Below are positions 45,841 to 57,007 of a DNA stretch of 64,000 nucleotides, piece after piece. The translations under genes were made by a program, and so were the position numbers. The notes under the pieces were generated by a model. That model made no database searches. It was not told the DNA's origin and was given only the letters and a program-made list of their open reading frames with translations. Origin of the DNA: Cryptomeria japonica (taxonomy: Eukaryota; Streptophyta; Pinopsida; Cupressales; Cupressaceae); the NCBI RefSeq assembly GCF_030272615.1, contig NC_081413.1:561288445-561352444 (forward strand). The letters run 5' to 3'. Within the stretch, counting starts at the first letter, position 1, and every line of letters starts with the position of its first letter.

Positions 45841-46635
45841 TTGAATGCCAAGATAAGTCAGTGTCTAATGGCTAAGTTTGATGATAGTTGGATATGGCAT
45901 AGGAGACTCTATCATATTAACTTTGACAACATTGTTAAAGCCAGTCAGATCAAGGTGGTAAGAGGATCACCATTGCTAGACAAACCTGAGAATTCTTTGT
46001 GTAGAGAATGTCAACTTGAGAAGATGTCTTCCTCAACTTTTAAAGGTAATTCTTTCTCAGAAGATCTTGTGCATACTGATTTGTGTTGTCCTATGAAAAC
46101 TAGAAGTATTCAGGGAGATAGGTATTTTATGATTCTTCTAGATGAATTCTCAAAAATGATGTGGGTCACATTCTTGAAAGACAAGTTTGAAGCATTTGGA
46201 AGGTTCAAATCTTTCAGAGCATTAGTAGAGAAAGAAAGTGGTAAAAAGATAAAGTTCCTGAGAACTAATCAAGGAGGAGAATTCACTTCTGATGAATTCA
46301 ATAAGCACTGTGAAGATAATGGTATCAAGAGACAGTTGTCTGCCCCAAGAACACCACAACAGAATGGCATAGTAGAAAGAAATAACAAGACTATAGTTGA
46401 AGTGGCTAGAACAATGCTGATCCAAGGAAAGGTTGCTCACACTTTTTGGAGGGAAGCGGTGAGCACTGTAGTCTATACTATGAATCGAGTACTCATCGAG
46501 AAAGGCAAAGATAAAACTCCTTATGATTATTGGACTAGGAAAACTCCCACTATGAGTTATTTTAAATTATTTTGTAGTAAGTGCTATATCAAGAGAGGTG
46601 AGCATTTAAGCAAATTTGATACAAAATGTGATTGA
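45841..46635 (+). pseudogene. Copia integrase
   Basis: 264 codons: HHCC finger (WHRRLYHINFDN...SLCRECQLEK), first catalytic Asp in LVHTDLCCPM, second site LRTNQGGEFTSDEF where Asn replaces the expected Asp, and the catalytic Glu in TPQQNGIVERNNKT. It ends after SKFDTKCD at a stop, with the remaining GIFLGYSTKRKA beyond. Integrase inserts cDNA into the genome. The Asp-to-Asn change should inactivate it. Confidence 0.85.
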
Positions 46636-47066
46636 GGAATATTTCTGGGATATTCCACTAAGAGAAAAGCTCTCAAGTGTTACAACAAAAGAACTCAGAA
46701 AATTGTTGAAAGTATCAATGTCAAGGTTGATGAATCTCCCAAGGAACTTGAGGTAACATGCAGTGAAGAAGTAGAAGATGAACCAGTATAGCCTTCTAGG
46801 AACCAGTTAAGAAAGAAACTTGTAAAGATCTTAGTGTTCTTGTATAGGTAGAAGCCGCAGAAAGAGAAGAAGAAGAAGAAAATCTAGTAAATCAGGCTAG
46901 AATCATTCCTAGATATGTAAAGTTGCATCATGATCCAAATCAAATCAGAGATAAAGATGCAGGGATACTCACTAGAAGAAAAGTGAAAGAAACGTCTTGC
47001 ATGATTTCTAAATTTGAACCCAAGACTTCAAGAGAAGCTCTTACAAATGAAGACTAGATTAAAGCA

Positions 47067-47720
47067 ATGGAAGAGGAGCTAGACCAGATAGAAAAGAATG
47101 AGACATGGTCTTTGGTGCCTAGACCGGAACATAAAACTGTCATAGGTACCAAATGGGTCTTCTGGAATAAGCTAAATGAAGATGGCACAGTTGTTAGGAA
47201 CAAGGCTAGGCTTGTATGTAAGGGATATGCTCAAGAGGAACGAGAAGAATATGGAGAAACTTTTGCTCCTGTGAATAGATTAGAAAGTGTTCTAATGCTA
47301 CTTGCATTTGCAACCTTTAAGGGATTTAAGGTTTATCACATGGATGTGAAGTCTTCTTTTCTAAATGGAATCCTAGAAGAAGTATATATAGAGAAACCAG
47401 AAGGGTTTGCCTTATCAAAAGATAGTGACATGGTGTGTAGATTACACAAAGCCCTGTATGGACTAAAACAAGCACCTAGGGCATAGTATGAAAGAATACA
47501 CTCTCATCTTGTAAAAATTAGATTTCAGAGAACAAGTGAAGATAGTAATATCTACTTGAAATTAGAAGGTGATCAGATTCTGATTTGTGAAGTGTTTGTG
47601 GATGACATAATCTTTGGAGGAGATGATAGAATGAGTCATGTGTTTGTAGATGAAATGAAGAAAGAGTTTGAGATGTCTTTGATAGGAGAAATATAATTCT
47701 ACATTGATCTACAGATTTAG
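47067..47720 (+). pseudogene. Copia reverse transcriptase
   Basis: The frame 47,067-47,486 has VIGTKWVFWNKLNEDGTVVR, ARLVCKGYAQEE, GETFAPVNRLESV, DVKSSFLNGILEEVYI and LYGLKQAPRA, then a stop where Trp is expected. It continues to the active site VFVDDIIFGGDD (about 47,595), which keeps both catalytic Asp residues. More stops follow near 47,697 and 47,720. RT copies element RNA into DNA. Confidence 0.85.
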
Positions 47721-47723
47721 TAA

Positions 47724-48550
47724 ATGAAAGAGGATATCTTTATTACCCAATCCAAGTATGTCAAAGAAGTATTGAAGACTTTTGGCATGGAGGAAAGAAA
47801 ACCAGTCTGTACACCGATGGTGACTACTTGTAAACTGACCAATGAAGATGATTCAACACTAGTGAATGAAAAAGAGTATTGGTCAATGATCGGTAAACTG
47901 CACTATGTGGTGCACAATAGACCAGATATTAGTCATGGAGTAGGCATAGTAGCTCATTTTCAGAAATGTCCAAGAGAATCCCACTTGGTAGCTATGAAGA
48001 GGATTCTTAGATATCAGAAAGAAATAGTTGAGTATGGATTGTGGTATCCATATAATGGTGACTATAATCTCAAAGTATATACCAATGCTGAATGGGCAGG
48101 TAATGTGGATGACTGGAAGAGCACAACCGATGGAGCGTTATTTCTCGATGGAATACTAGTATAATGGATAAGCAAGAAGCAGAGTTGTACTTCTCAATCT
48201 ACAGCTAGAGAAGAATATGTGGTAGCATTTATGAATTGCACTCAAGAAATTTGGATGAAGCATGTATTGGAAGGTTTCAAGGTTCCTGTATCTAAACCGG
48301 TGAACATATTTTTTGATAACATAAGTGCAATAAATATTTCCAAGAATCTTGTATTGCATGCTAGAACTAAGTACATTGAGTTTAAATATCAATATTTCTT
48401 GAGAGAGAAAGTTTAGAATAAGGAGGTTGTACTACAACATGTTTCTAGTAAGGAGCAACTAGCACATATATTCACTAAGCCCTTACCAAAGACTACATTT
48501 ACCTATTTGAGAGGTGAATTAGGGATTCTGCCCCTTCATGAAGTCAACTA
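47724..48550 (+). pseudogene. Copia RNase H and C-terminus
   Basis: The RT connection MKEDIFITQSKYVKEVLKTF is followed by the RNase H part with VYTNAEWAGNVDDWKSTTDG (the usual YSDADWA has Asp to Asn here), WISKKQSCTSQSTAREEYV, and the end HIFTKPLPKTTFTYLRGELG. Two in-frame stops at about 48,163 and 48,416. The polyprotein stops near 48,549, before the untranslated part leading to the polypurine tract. Confidence 0.85.
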
Positions 48551-48811
48551 AGGTTGTGTGTTTCACATCAATCAAGTACTATAGCGTCAAATCTTTCAAT
48601 ATTGATGTGTTGATGGAAGCTACTCCTTAGGGGAGAAGCATAGTAGATTTTGAAAACTTATGCCTCCACTTTGGCATTGTTGTCAAAGGGGGAGAAGATA
48701 TATGATAGATGTATGCAGGAGAAGATATCTCATAATGCATATACACTGGTCTATGAGGTTTTCAGTTGCAATGCTACACTGAGTATTGCCATCAATGCTG
48801 AAGGGGGAGAT

Positions 48812-50245
48812 TGTTGGATATCATTGACATATGATGAACCGGTATGTTGATATGATGATAATGTATGTTGCCATTGAGATCAATAAGTGTAGGTGAACTG
48901 ATATGTAGATATAAGAAGTTGATGAACCGGTATGAAGAGGCATGAGGAGATTCAGTGAACCAGTGTCATGATTTCCCTAAGTGTGATTACTGGTTGGTAG
49001 TCTCAGCTCTATGGTTATCAGTTTGGTGATCCATCTTGTGCGATGAACCGATGATAGTCTATGATGACTTAGCTAAGAGATGTGATCAAGGTGCCATGTC
49101 AGCTTTGTGTGCATGAAGGATTGAGGCATAAGAAGATTGATTGCATTTGAAGTCTACCTTGGGAATGATCATTCTTCTTTGTGGTATGATAAGAGAGTGT
49201 GATGGGTTACTGATTCCCATGTGTGGTGATGAATGAATGATGTAGATTATCTTATGATCTATTGGAAATTGTAATGCTCTATGCAATATGTTTGGATGGT
49301 TAGGATTGGACCGCCTGTGTTGTAAACCTAAGAATCTTAGGGTTTAGGGTTTATGTTACCGACCTATCTGTAGTTTATAAGGTTGATGATGTTTGTTATT
49401 GAAAAGTTGTTGGCAAATGTTGTGTGTATGTATCTGAGAGAAGAGATACTTGATACTTGCTAGACTAGTAAGAGGTAAACTGCAAAGTGTGATTATAGAG
49501 TAGAGGATATGAAAAGGATCTACCTTGGCATGTAGTGTTGTTATTAGATCATAGTTTTTTTTTGTTGTCTTCTAATCATTTCAATAGATCTAAAATCCCT
49601 TTACCGGGTAGCTTTAATAGGCTTATTGTAAAACCTATAACCAGGTGACTCAAGATTATTGAGTTCTTTAAATCCTCTAGCGAGGTAACCTTTAACATGG
49701 TTTCAACCTTTAACAAAGTATATAGCCATCCCTTAACCGGGTGATTTCTAATAGGATTGGTTCCTAGTAGAACCTTATTGTAAAGTCTTTAACCAGACTA
49801 GGCTCCTAACAGAGCGAGCTTTAAAAGAGTTCAAAACAAGCTTGTGGGTATTCATCCCCACCATGGTTTTCCCATTTGGGTTTCCACGTGAAAAATCTAT
49901 GTTATATGTTATGCATTTTTCATGTGATGTTTATGAAGTATTTGGTTGAAGGATTATGCATGCAGGGTTAATAGGTTATGGTATTTTTAGTATACCACAT
50001 ACATATGTTTATGGGTGAAGTTGATGTTGCATAGTTGATCGTATTTGAAGTATTCAAACCTATCAGTTTATGGTGTCTGGTGTTTTACTATGTTTAACTA
50101 GTATCGCCATGGTTAAGTTCAGTAATGGTGATAACTAGTTGGTTTTTCTTTAGCTAGATAAGTTGTTAAGAGAGTTTTTACCTATACTGATTCACCCCCA
50201 CTCTTAGTACCAGTTGTGGTATCTGATGTTCATAATTATTCATCA
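48812..50245 (+). repeat. 3' LTR of the copia element (1,434 bp)
   Basis: From TGTTGGATATCATTGAC, directly after AAGGGGGAGAT, to TTATTCATCA. Contains CTTAGGGTTTAGGGTTTATG like the 5' LTR and the isolated fragment at 38,812. Confidence 0.9.
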
Positions 50246-50250
50246 CCAAC

Positions 50251-52338
50251 TGGCAAGCTTATGACCAGTGTACAAGTAGGATGAGCAAGGTACTTGAGTT
50301 GTTGTTTCTGATGAAGAGGCAGAATGTTACCTAAATCATATCAGCACAGGAGGAGAAGGAAGTGCAGGTCACTAGTATATTGTGTGGATGCAAAATAAGA
50401 GCACTCCCACCAGATAAAGATGTAATTACCATATGATGAGATGACTAACAGTGAGTAGGACCACATTGGATCATATGTGCCTATTTGAAGATATGTTGCA
50501 CAAACATGGAAGCCACATGAGTGCATTGCAGGACATAGATGACAAGGATCCACTCCCACTAGTAAGTTAAGGTTATCTCCTATTATGCAAAGTGTGCATC
50601 ATAGTTTTGTGAGATAAGTCAGATGAGTTAAAGGCAGGGGGTTGAAGACTTACACCAGATCTATCGGTGAATCAAAGGAAGGCCTCAAGTGCATAAAATT
50701 GGGAGTATGCACTGGACCAACAGAGAATACATGTTGAGCTACCGAAATAGATGAAGTGTGATGGGTTTGTCACTTTGATAAAAATGGTTGAGACTTGGTC
50801 CGGGATGATTAGGAAGAAGGCAAGGCTGAGCAGATGCAGATAGAGGAAAATGGTCGGATCGAAGGTGAAGTCAACTGAAGGTTGATGACATAAGTGTCAT
50901 CAAGAGGTTTTACCGGTATGTATGTCCATCGGTAATATGGACAAGGTGCAGATGTAGAAGATTCTATTTGATGAAGATGTGCATAAGGGAGGTTAGCAAG
51001 AGTGTTGACCAGTTGAGAGTTCCACCAGAAGAGAAGCAGAGTGCAAGGTTGATGACAGACCAGTCTAAGGATTTAATTGATAGGGTTAGCAAACAGATAG
51101 ATGAACTTGGTAGTGGAGTTGGTTGGTGACCCAATCCATACAGACACAAAGGTGGATGCCAACATAGTTTCCACATGGAGATTAAGTGGCATGCATGCAC
51201 AGGTTGGTCTGTTGAGTCGGTGAAGTGTCAGGCAATGAGGTAGTTGGTGATAGGTCAACATTTATGTTGATTGCGAGATTCGTGGGATGCACTGCAAAGG
51301 TTTGTGGCTCGAGGATAGAAGGACAACAGAGATCCAACTCAGAATGATTGATCAGATCGAGGCAAGCAAAGGAAACCACAAAACCAATCTTGGTGATTGA
51401 CCAAGAAATCAGCTGACAGGTCAAAAGCAGGTTGCCAAAAATAGAATCCGTGATGAAGAGGGGACAACAATGGTGGGATTAATTGATGAGTTATAGTTCA
51501 TCAATCCAGGTGATCAGATTGAATGAGATCTGATTGAATTTGGTTTTCCTTGGGGTCGAAGAAGAAACCTTAACCTCCTGAAATTTGAATTGGCTTTTGG
51601 TGGGAAAATCTAGCTATATGTATGTGAGCCAAAGGTATTGTTAATTGTTGTTGAAGGATAGAGGAATTCCACTAAAGTAGAGTGTGTTTCTTCTGCATGT
51701 GAGATAAAATTAGTTAAGTACTCAATGAGTATTTGAAAAAAGACTGAGTGTGTGCGAGTAAGAATCAGGTTGAAAGGATCAACCAACAATAGTGAGGAGC
51801 TAGTAGTTTGCAAGTGAGTTTGTGAGGGAAGAAAACTAGTGGTAACTAAAATGGCAGTGAAGATTTTTTGAAGAGTGCAGAGTAGGCAAGGAGAGAACTA
51901 ACAAAAGATAGTACCGATAGGCAGTAGCACAATAGTTGAGAGAAGAGGTAACTAGAAGAGAGAACCGATAGAGGGAACTGATAGTGAAGTAGATAGAAGA
52001 TCTAGCAGAGAGGCTTGAAGAAGAGTTACAAAATCCATTTGTAATAAGAAGATTACCTTTGGTATCAAAATATGTATTTGTATTCACTGAGTTGGAGCTC
52101 AATGTAGGGGTTGGATCTCCTTGGGCTGGTGCTCCTTGGGTTGGTTCCCTAAGAATTGCAATTAGAGATTGATTGTGAGGTTGGATTAGAGTAGTAGTCT
52201 CCAACAACATTTCTCACTGAGGTTTTTCCCATCTTGGGTTTTCCTCATATATGTTGTTGCTATGTGATGTCCCTTTGTGTGTGATTGCATTTGTGTTGGT
52301 CTCCCCTCTAACCGGTAAGTGTGCATTGGGTTAGATCT
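50251..52338 (+). mobile_element. Older long-LTR element: 5' LTR, part 2
   Basis: It resumes TGGCAAGCTTATGACCAG after the nested element and parallels 57,341-59,422 of the 3' LTR (GATGAGATGA, GGTTGATGACATAA, GTTTCCACATGGAGAT, TTGAATTGGCTTTTGG). It ends at TTAGATCT, the target of the solo LTR. Open frames inside are not conserved between the two LTRs and are not genes. Confidence 0.85.
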
Positions 52339-53541
52339 TGTAAAGTGGAAAATCGCGATCGAACCCTAAGTGTTCCCCCCACCACTCCAAGGAGAGAGAA
52401 AGGAGGTCACTAGGGTTGCCGGTTTTCACTTAGGGGAGACTTTACATTCAAAAGAGGGGTTGAAACCCACAAGATCTAATCTCACACAATGCAAGATTGG
52501 ATTCTAAATGAGTTTCAAGGGTTAAGACAGCAAGGCTACCCTCTTTTGTAAAGAATGTAGATAGAAGGATTGAGCTAGGAATGCATGTAAAGTGAGAAAG
52601 ATTCGCTTATAAATAGAGATAGGAATATAGGATGAAGCTGCGGAACTGGAATTAGTAGTAAAATATCGAGATGGCGCTGTCCTGCAAATTTGAGTGAAAG
52701 TTGATGGGACGATGGCGCTCGACGTGCACACGGTCCTCCGAAAAATCCGCAAAACGAAGGGGGATCTGTTTGTCTCTGCACAAGGATTCCAGATCTTCAA
52801 TTACAACCACGTACCTGCAACCTACACATAGAAAAGAGAGGATGATTGGGGGGTTAGGGATTAGGGGTTTGCCTTTAGGTCAAACCCCGGTTTTGGAATT
52901 AACCAAGAAATGAGAATGTTGTAAATGTAAATGTTTGTAATGTAATAAAGTACTAATACCTTGTTGTAAGAATGTTTGTATTCTTACATGCAAAGGTGTA
53001 AATGTTGTTGTATGTTGTATGTTGTATGTGATCTCCTCTTCAATGGTTGAATCCTTGTCTTGAATGCAACACTTAGCCTTGAATGGAGACTTAGAATGCT
53101 CAATTGCTTGAAGGAATGCTTGAATACTTGAATGCTTGAATGTTTGAAAATCGCTTCCGCACCTTGTACACATATGTCCTTTTTCTCCTTCAAAATGGGA
53201 GAGGAAATGTAGTTTATATACTTGCCAATTAGGGTTGAAAGACTGATTTTTTCGACCTTGGGCCAACATAGAAACCTTATTTTCCAATTTGTAAACTTAA
53301 AGACTCAAAGTCCCATAAGAGACCGGGCCCAAAATAGGGCCAAGGACCGGGGCACTGGGCGCCATGGTCCTACCTCCAGGGATAGCAGAGTGCAAAGAGG
53401 ATCAGGCCAAGGTGCTGAAAAATGCAATTTTTGGTGTCATAAACAAGTTTTGGGGTCTCCATTCAGGTTTCATGTTGCATCACCATCGTGAAGACCCAAA
53501 TGCAGTCGAAAATGCAAGTGTCGCAATTTTAGGATGTTACA
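52339..53541. mobile_element. Solo LTR (TGTAA...TTACA) with TSD GATCT
   Basis: 1,203 bp starting TGTAAAGTGGAAAATCGCG and ending GGATGTTACA, flanked by GATCT at 52,334-52,338 and 53,542-53,546. The 3' LTR of the host element has a single uninterrupted GATCT at this place (about 59,421). No internal region is left, so it formed by recombination between two LTRs. A divergent inverted relative lies at about 59,560-60,150. The family is uncertain; the TGTAA/TTACA ends would suit a gypsy-type LTR. Confidence 0.85.
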
Positions 53542-53636
53542 GATCTGATAACCAATATACTCACATAGGACACTTAAAGGGAAAAGTTTGAGAACCATTG
53601 ATTCACCCCCCTCTCAGTGGTACATTGTGTCTAACA
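53542..53636 (+). mobile_element. Older long-LTR element: 5' LTR, part 3
   Basis: GATCTGATAACC to the end ATTGTGTCTAACA, as at 59,422-59,516, including the C-rich CACCCCCCTCTCAG. This is the true 3' end of the 5' LTR. Confidence 0.9.
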
Positions 53637-53638
53637 AT

Positions 53639-53652
53639 TGGTATCGGAGCCT
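53639..53652 (+). other. Primer-binding site of the long-LTR element
   Basis: TGGTATCGGAGCCT two bases after the LTR: the tRNA-iMet type site with one change (A to G). Confidence 0.8.
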
Positions 53653-53743
53653 AGGTTCCCAGTTAGACAAGTTTTCTCTAGCTTGAGTAGATTCTGGTAT
53701 TATAACATAATGGTTTGTTTAGTGTCAATCCCTGATTTGGTCT

Positions 53744-54110
53744 TTGATGCTTAAAACTTCCATTTGGAGTTGTAGAATGGAAGTCTACCTATCCTATCTA
53801 GTTTTTGATGTGTGGATGTCTATTGTGAATGGTTGCCCTAGTAAAATCTTCCCTTCCACCGATTCAAATGTAGAAAGAAGAAACCAGTGCAATGAAGCAA
53901 CAATGAAGGCTATACTTTGTGGGATAATAGATGATGTCTCCTCTCAAGTGGATAGATGTAGATTAACAAAAAGTCTATGGGATAGACTAAATAAGCTTTA
54001 TGGAAATGAGCCATGCACTACTAAATCAAATTGTAGAAGCATGAAGAACAATAGGGTAGACACATGTGGAAATGTTGATAGCAAATCAGTCAATTACTTC
54101 TGAATTGATG
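53744..54110 (+). pseudogene. Copia gag N-terminal domain (long-LTR element)
   Basis: The frame contains WSCRMEVYLSYLVFDVWMSI, NGCPSKIFPSTDSNVERRNQ, NEATMKAILCGIIDDVSSQV and LTKSLWDRLNKLYGNEPCTT, the typical order of plant copia gag proteins (UBN2/DUF4219-like) of the SIRE type. Reading ends at a stop near 54,101. It would form the particle core. The start by ATG is doubtful because the gag of such elements begins closer to the primer site. Confidence 0.75.
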
Positions 54111-54119
54111 AAGAAGGAA

Positions 54120-55400
54120 CCCATCTCTTCATGGCTCAAGAATCAGAAGATGAGAGGCAAATATTTGTAAATGATCATGCAGATCACTCTTACCGACAAG
54201 ATGTTTTTGGAAGTGATAGTGAAGGAGAAGAGGAAGAAGCTAAAGTTGATCTTTAAGGAGAACTTGTAAATACACTTGAAGAACTCAATAGAGTGAGAAA
54301 TGAATACAAGTTATTCAAGAATGATGCTATAGTGGAGTAGCAATGGTTGATAAAATGCCTTGAAGAATCTTAGAAATGCATCTTAGAGTTGAAGTCTCAA
54401 GATGAAGGCACCAAGGAGTACTAATGTGAATATCGAGCATCCAGGATAGCAGTAAAAAATGAAGAATATCAACAACTCCTTGCAGAAATGGAGATTTTCC
54501 AAAATGACCTTGAGAAGTATCAGTATGAATTCAAGGTAATAATCAGGTTTGATGGCAGCAGTGATACCTTGGATAAACTATTGAAAAAGAAAAAGCATGC
54601 TAAGGACACTGAAGCAATAGGAAGTAGTGTCAGTGAATGCTCCACTAGAAATAATATCTCCCACAATGACATTCTATTTTATCCTCAAATGGAGAGAACA
54701 AGGGACAAACCTTCACTGTCTAGAATACTCCTCAAAAGAAGGTTGATCTAACCACAACCGATGAAGACTTTGAGACAAGGATGAGGACCGGTGCTGCAAG
54801 AAGAAAGAACACTGCAGACCTCAAAGGAAAAGAGAAGATGGGAGAAGACAACTTCATCAAAAGTAGGAAAATGAGAAGACAACAAAGAATACCTTCTACC
54901 GGTAGAAGACAAGGAAATGCTACCACACACAAGACAAAGAAAGTGTGGGAAAAGAAAATATCAGATGGAAGAGCTGCAGAGCATGGGCAATCTAGGATCC
55001 ATCCCTGGAGAAGAAAGAATGGAGATACCAGACCAGTAAGATCTCATCATGCATGGCAGAATAAATATGTAAGTCATATGCCATCCTTTACTGGTTATTT
55101 CTATGCATTTAATGATCATGGCCCAAGGATAGAAGAATGTACAAAGAGATCTAGAAGGAATATTCTAGGATCTCATAGACATCATGCATATGATAAACAT
55201 GTATCCAGGAGTAGATACATGCATGTCCCCTCTCTTAGTTATGCAAATATTGTTTGTTATAACTGCAATGGAATTGGCCATAGAGAGTTGAATGCAGGAA
55301 GAGGAACTTGCAATAATATGGAGGCCAATATAGCAACTATACTCTGCAAAGAAGTGGATATAGAGCATACCAAAGTCAAAGGCCTGCATGGAACCAAATG
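54120..55400 (+). pseudogene. Copia gag C-terminal coiled coil and zinc-knuckle remnant
   Basis: Pieces in shifting frames: THLFMAQESEDERQ, FGSDSEGEEEEAKVDL, ELVNTLEELNRVRNEYKLFK, the frame 54,488-54,751 with LEKYQYEFKVIIRFDGSSD and LDKLLKKKKHAKDTEAIGSS, and the basic frame 54,781-55,401. The latter ends SYANIVCYNCNGIGHRELNA, a knuckle with CX2CX4H kept but the last Cys replaced by Ala. This long coiled coil plus late zinc knuckle is the usual SIRE-type gag layout. Confidence 0.65.
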
Positions 55401-57007
55401 AGAAATGTCCCTGTAGGATCAAGAGGTCCATCAATTTTGGTTGCTAGTCATAGCAACATGACCAGAAGAAGATGGTCAACCTGGTATGTTAAGAGATTCC
55501 CCAATCATGAAGCTGGGATAGATGTTGTGCACTACTATAGCACTACTTTAATTTGTGATGCAGAATCTAGAAATGAAAGGATGAATCAATAGAAGAAGGT
55601 AAGACCTTATCCCATGATTGAAAATAGGAAGAAGAATGAGACCAAGCAGGTGTGGAGGAAGAATACCATGGACCAGCAATGTGCATTCAATGCATAGGTG
55701 ATATCTCCTATGGATTAAAGGAGATGCAATACCTTAGGGGGAGTAGCATACTGAACTTATCATTCACCCCTCAGTGAAGAAGGACAAGCTACTACCAGAA
55801 CAAAGAATGGAAATAAGAAGATAAGTGTAAGTATTGGCTGCCTTGGCTACATACCTACAAATCAGAGTTGGATCACTACTGCATGTGTCTATAGATGGAG
55901 ATTAACAATTGGAATCAGATGCAAAGTGACACATAATGTCAGGAGTTGCAGGGAGGTGCTCTAGTAGTGATGATGGACTAGCACAAGAAACCAGTATGTG
56001 TAGGATGTTACTGATATGATGCTAATAGGTACTTACAGAATATGTAAGACAATGAGGTTGGAAATCATTGCATTAGCCCAGGTAACACGGAATGTGAAGT
56101 TATGTCTCAGGTGGTGTTGATAAAGACCTGAAAGACATATGATGGCCCAATTGTTGATCATGTAGAACTGCATGTTTTGGGCTAACCTGTTGATTTTATG
56201 ACATGATGATGACATTGTATGGCATTTTGTACATCTAGGATCATGTCATAGGTTATGGTGAAATCATGGAGCTGGAAGATCATCAGATGATCACATTTAC
56301 ATAGCTCAATCAGTGCATGGAGATGCTCAAAACTCTAATATTGGATCTAACTAACATTGTGGACCAGAGATGTGTGACTTAGGGGGAGTTCAAGTCTTTA
56401 TGAAGCAGAACCAACATGTTTGAATTTATGATCATACTAACTACCCAAACTACAGATGATGGAAATTGTTGTAGGAATACCTAAGAGAATTACATGGTTA
56501 AGGGTATCTACTTGTGATTTGTTTGGTTGTATTCATAGTACAATTAGTTTTGAGTCTAAAGAAATTTGAGATCAAAACGGGAGATGATGTAGTCTAATCG
56601 ACAGGTAAGTTGTATTCACTGACAAACCCTTCTACAAATTGAGTGCTTTAATAATTGGTGGCAGAGCTCAAATGGTGTCAATTGATGGTTGATTTCTCCA
56701 TCTAAAGTGGTGTAACTTAAGGATTTTTACCAATTGGTATCAAAAGAGGAGATGCATCCGATAAAGAGAAAAGGGGGAGAAAAACTACCCAATAGTAACC
56801 AATAAATATAAGGATGTGAGAGACCCTAATGTTGCCCTTTTCCATTGTTGTCAATGAGGGAGAAAGACTTTGTAGTATACCGCATACTCCATGTGTGAGA
56901 ATCCATGGATTACACAAAGGGGAATAGTTGGATCAGACAAAGGGGGAGACAGATTATGTAGTATGCCTGATACTACATGAGTTGACATCAATGCCAAAGG
57001 GGGAGAT
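55401..57007 (+). other. Remaining body of the long-LTR element; pol absent
   Basis: No protease, integrase, RT or RNase H motif is recognisable. The 1.6 kb between the gag end and the polypurine tract (GCCAAAGGGGGAGAT, 56,993-57,007) is short frames only. The element is thus a gag-only deletion derivative. Confidence 0.6.

Larger units (their letters stand above)
42971..50245 (+). mobile_element. Full-length copia retrotransposon, degenerate, TSD CCAAC
   Basis: 7,275 bp with LTRs 42,971-44,420 and 48,812-50,245, both starting TGTTGGATATCATTG. The primer-binding site is at 44,424-44,437 and the polypurine tract AAGGGGGAGAT at 48,801-48,811. The target-site duplication CCAAC lies at 42,966-42,970 and 50,246-50,250. 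The domain order gag, protease, integrase, RT, RNase H is that of Ty1/copia. The LTRs differ at roughly one base in eight over the first 200, so the insertion is old. Many stops and frame changes make it non-autonomous. Confidence 0.9.

Noticed and set aside
51073-51424. Minus-strand ORFs with counterparts at 58,165-58,434
   Set aside because: They lie within the two copies of the long LTR and are interrupted differently. They are noncoding LTR sequence.
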